64,000 bases of DNA, taken from assembly GCF_018499575.1 (NCBI RefSeq), contig NZ_JAHDAP010000001.1, positions 806,001 through 870,000 of the forward strand, read 5' to 3'. Each line of letters begins with the position of its first letter. Position 1 is the first letter of the stretch. This stretch comes from Streptococcus infantis (GTDB lineage: Bacteria; Bacillota; Bacilli; Lactobacillales; Streptococcaceae). The notes under the pieces are model-generated. The model was not told where the DNA came from, did not search any database, and saw only the letters and a list, made by a program, of their open reading frames with translations. The position numbers and the translations under genes were made by a program. Below are positions 62,945-64,000 of the stretch, piece after piece.

Positions 62945-64000
62945 TTACCGATTATAACTTGGTTCTTTTAAGTCAATTGGGTTAGGATTTTGCTTAATCC
63001 ATGCAAGAGCCAATTGGCAGAGGCGGTCCAGGCGAGGCTCGTCATCATTCTCTTTGCTATGGATTTGCGCAATGACTTGCTTGATTTCTTCCAATTCTTG
63101 ATCTGAAAGAGAGCTTCCTAAAGACAGGTAATGAGGCATAGCCTGTAGCATCTTGCGGTAATCCCTGTCCCAGTTTGCCCCACCATTACGATCCAGTTCA
63201 TCTCGGACTCGACCTGGTATACGGATAACTTCTCCCTGAACAGTTTTGGCTGGCCCACTCGAAGGGATTAAGAAGGACCAAAGTTGCTCATATTGTTCCT
63301 CCCAGGAACCTTCTACTAGCTTAATCGGTGAAACTCCATCATGAGTAAGGCGTTTTTCTACAGGCTTGACGTCAAAGAGCTCATAGAGTTTTGCTAATCC
63401 TTTATCTGCAACCTCTATGTAGTCAGGATGGATACTTTCTCGATGAAATTCAAAATCCTTGCCGATTTGCTCAACTCTTTCCTTCATTTTAGAGGTTTTC
63501 TTAGCACCTGCTTCTAGTAACATAGAGGCAATTTCAGCAGTTTGGGCAATATAGATCCCCCGACAAACCATCAAGACTGAAGCTAGTGGAGTTCTTCCCA
63601 TATCATTCTCTACATTGACATTTGCTCCCTTGTCAATTAAAAATTTGACTGTTCTAGGATGAAAAAATTCAGCTGCCATATGTAGAGGGGTCTCGCCATA
63701 GGTATTGGGCTTTTCAATGTCTGCCCCCAATTCACACAAGAGTTTTACTGTATCTCTACCCAAGATTGCTTGACGGTATAAAGGAGTCGCTCCATAATAA
63801 TCTGGGACATTTATATCTAGGCCCTTTTCTACCAGCCAGATAACCAATTCATCCGGGACTCCTCCCATATGCAAGGGTGTACATAAGCTAAATCTTCCAT
63901 CATGGGCATTCAACTCACACTTGTCATACACGGCCTTTAATTGGTCAATATTGCCGTCAGTCAGTAGTTCATTAAAGTCCTTCGGTAAGGTTACTCTTTT
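62945..64000 (-). CDS. Ankyrin-repeat protein, 5' end outside the window
   Basis: The reading frame is open to the right edge, so the N-terminus is missing; a GTG at 63931 is only an internal valine codon. The 351 visible codons hold about four to five ankyrin repeats (for example TPLHMGGVPDELVIWLVEKGLDINVPD, ATPLYRQAILGRDTVKLLCELGADIEKPN, ETPLHMAAEFFHPRTVKFLIDKGANVNVEN) and an uncharacterised C-terminal domain (about 190 residues, with WDRDYRKMLQAMPHYLSLGSSLS). Ankyrin proteins in bacteria often bind a partner; next to SUKH genes they are typical immunity candidates. It leads the operon at 60.6-62.9 kb. Confidence 0.85.
   Translation of the reverse strand, partial: KRVTLPKDFNELLTDGNIDQLKAVYDKCELNAHDGRFSLCTPLHMGGVPDELVIWLVEKGLDINVPDYYGATPLYRQAILGRDTVKLLCELGADIEKPNTYGETPLHMAAEFFHPRTVKFLIDKGANVNVENDMGRTPLASVLMVCRGIYIAQTAEIASMLLEAGAKKTSKMKERVEQIGKDFEFHRESIHPDYIEVADKGLAKLYELFDVKPVEKRLTHDGVSPIKLVEGSWEEQYEQLWSFLIPSSGPAKTVQGEVIRIPGRVRDELDRNGGANWDRDYRKMLQAMPHYLSLGSSLSDQELEEIKQVIAQIHSKENDDEPRLDRLCQLALAWIKQNPNPIDLKEPSYNR

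Noticed and set aside
62945..63931. Treating the ankyrin gene as complete from a GTG at 63931
   Set aside because: The frame stays open with good ankyrin sequence to base 64000, so the gene is cut by the window edge.

Overview
The window is chromosomal DNA of a low-GC Gram-positive coccus of the Streptococcus mitis group (S. mitis, S. oralis, S. infantis or S. pseudopneumoniae type; S. pneumoniae itself is not excluded). The grounds are gene content: SpxB pyruvate oxidase, the CopY-CupA-CopA copper operon, AliB, a Lys-type MurE, a HAD-cyclophilin fusion, a YSIRK/LPXTG beta-galactosidase of BgaA type, a BOX element, and CodY, CtsR, PyrR and CcpA-type control sites. No rRNA, tRNA, CRISPR array, phage or intact insertion sequence was seen. 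Nearly every gene lies on the minus strand, so operons are read from high to low coordinates.

Layout from left to right. 1-22.1 kb holds wall and housekeeping genes: the N-terminus of mltG, two GNAT acetyltransferases, murC, an uncharacterised protein, a SWIM/SNF2 helicase, patB-metB for sulfur amino acids, aliB, the lipid II flippase murJ divergent from murE, two small streptococcal genes, ppaC, a UPF0213-methyltransferase pair, cvfD with the HAD/cyclophilin gene, rpsF-ssb-rpsR and acuB. 22.4-27.0 kb is the livJHMGF branched-chain amino acid importer with a CodY box inside its promoter. 27.0-33.4 kb holds ylbG, clpP (CtsR), upp, comEB, a TetR gene, then the only other plus-strand block (DegV, flavoprotein, Nudix) converging on a MerR/TipAS regulator. 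33.5-42.5 kb holds manA, a membrane protein, a VOC protein, spxB, the cop operon and pyrFE with a PyrR attenuator. 42.5-49.8 kb holds murD-murG-divIB and an FtsX-type ABC transporter. 49.8-57.1 kb holds a BOX remnant and the giant bgaA gene. 57.3-64 kb holds SUKH, DUF4241, ankyrin and unrecognised proteins around a CcpA-type GH13 gene. This last part resembles an array of toxin-immunity genes and runs off the right edge.

The genes cooperate in peptidoglycan synthesis and division (murC, murE, murD, murG, murJ, mltG, divIB), amino acid and peptide uptake (liv, aliB), pyrimidine salvage and synthesis (upp, comEB, pyrFE), peroxide and copper physiology (spxB, cop), and host-glycan and alpha-glucan use (bgaA, GH13).

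The features most worth a second look are: three tandem 55-nt double-hairpin units directly after livF; a copper promoter whose 40-bp tandem copy has become the copY ribosome binding site and start; two genes that look leaderless (murE and the flavoprotein gene); nine 17-residue repeats and a 7-residue signal-peptide duplication in BgaA; the probable immunity array; and a likely replichore-inversion junction between rpsF and acuB. Recalled S. pneumoniae gene orders and locus facts come from memory and were not checked.
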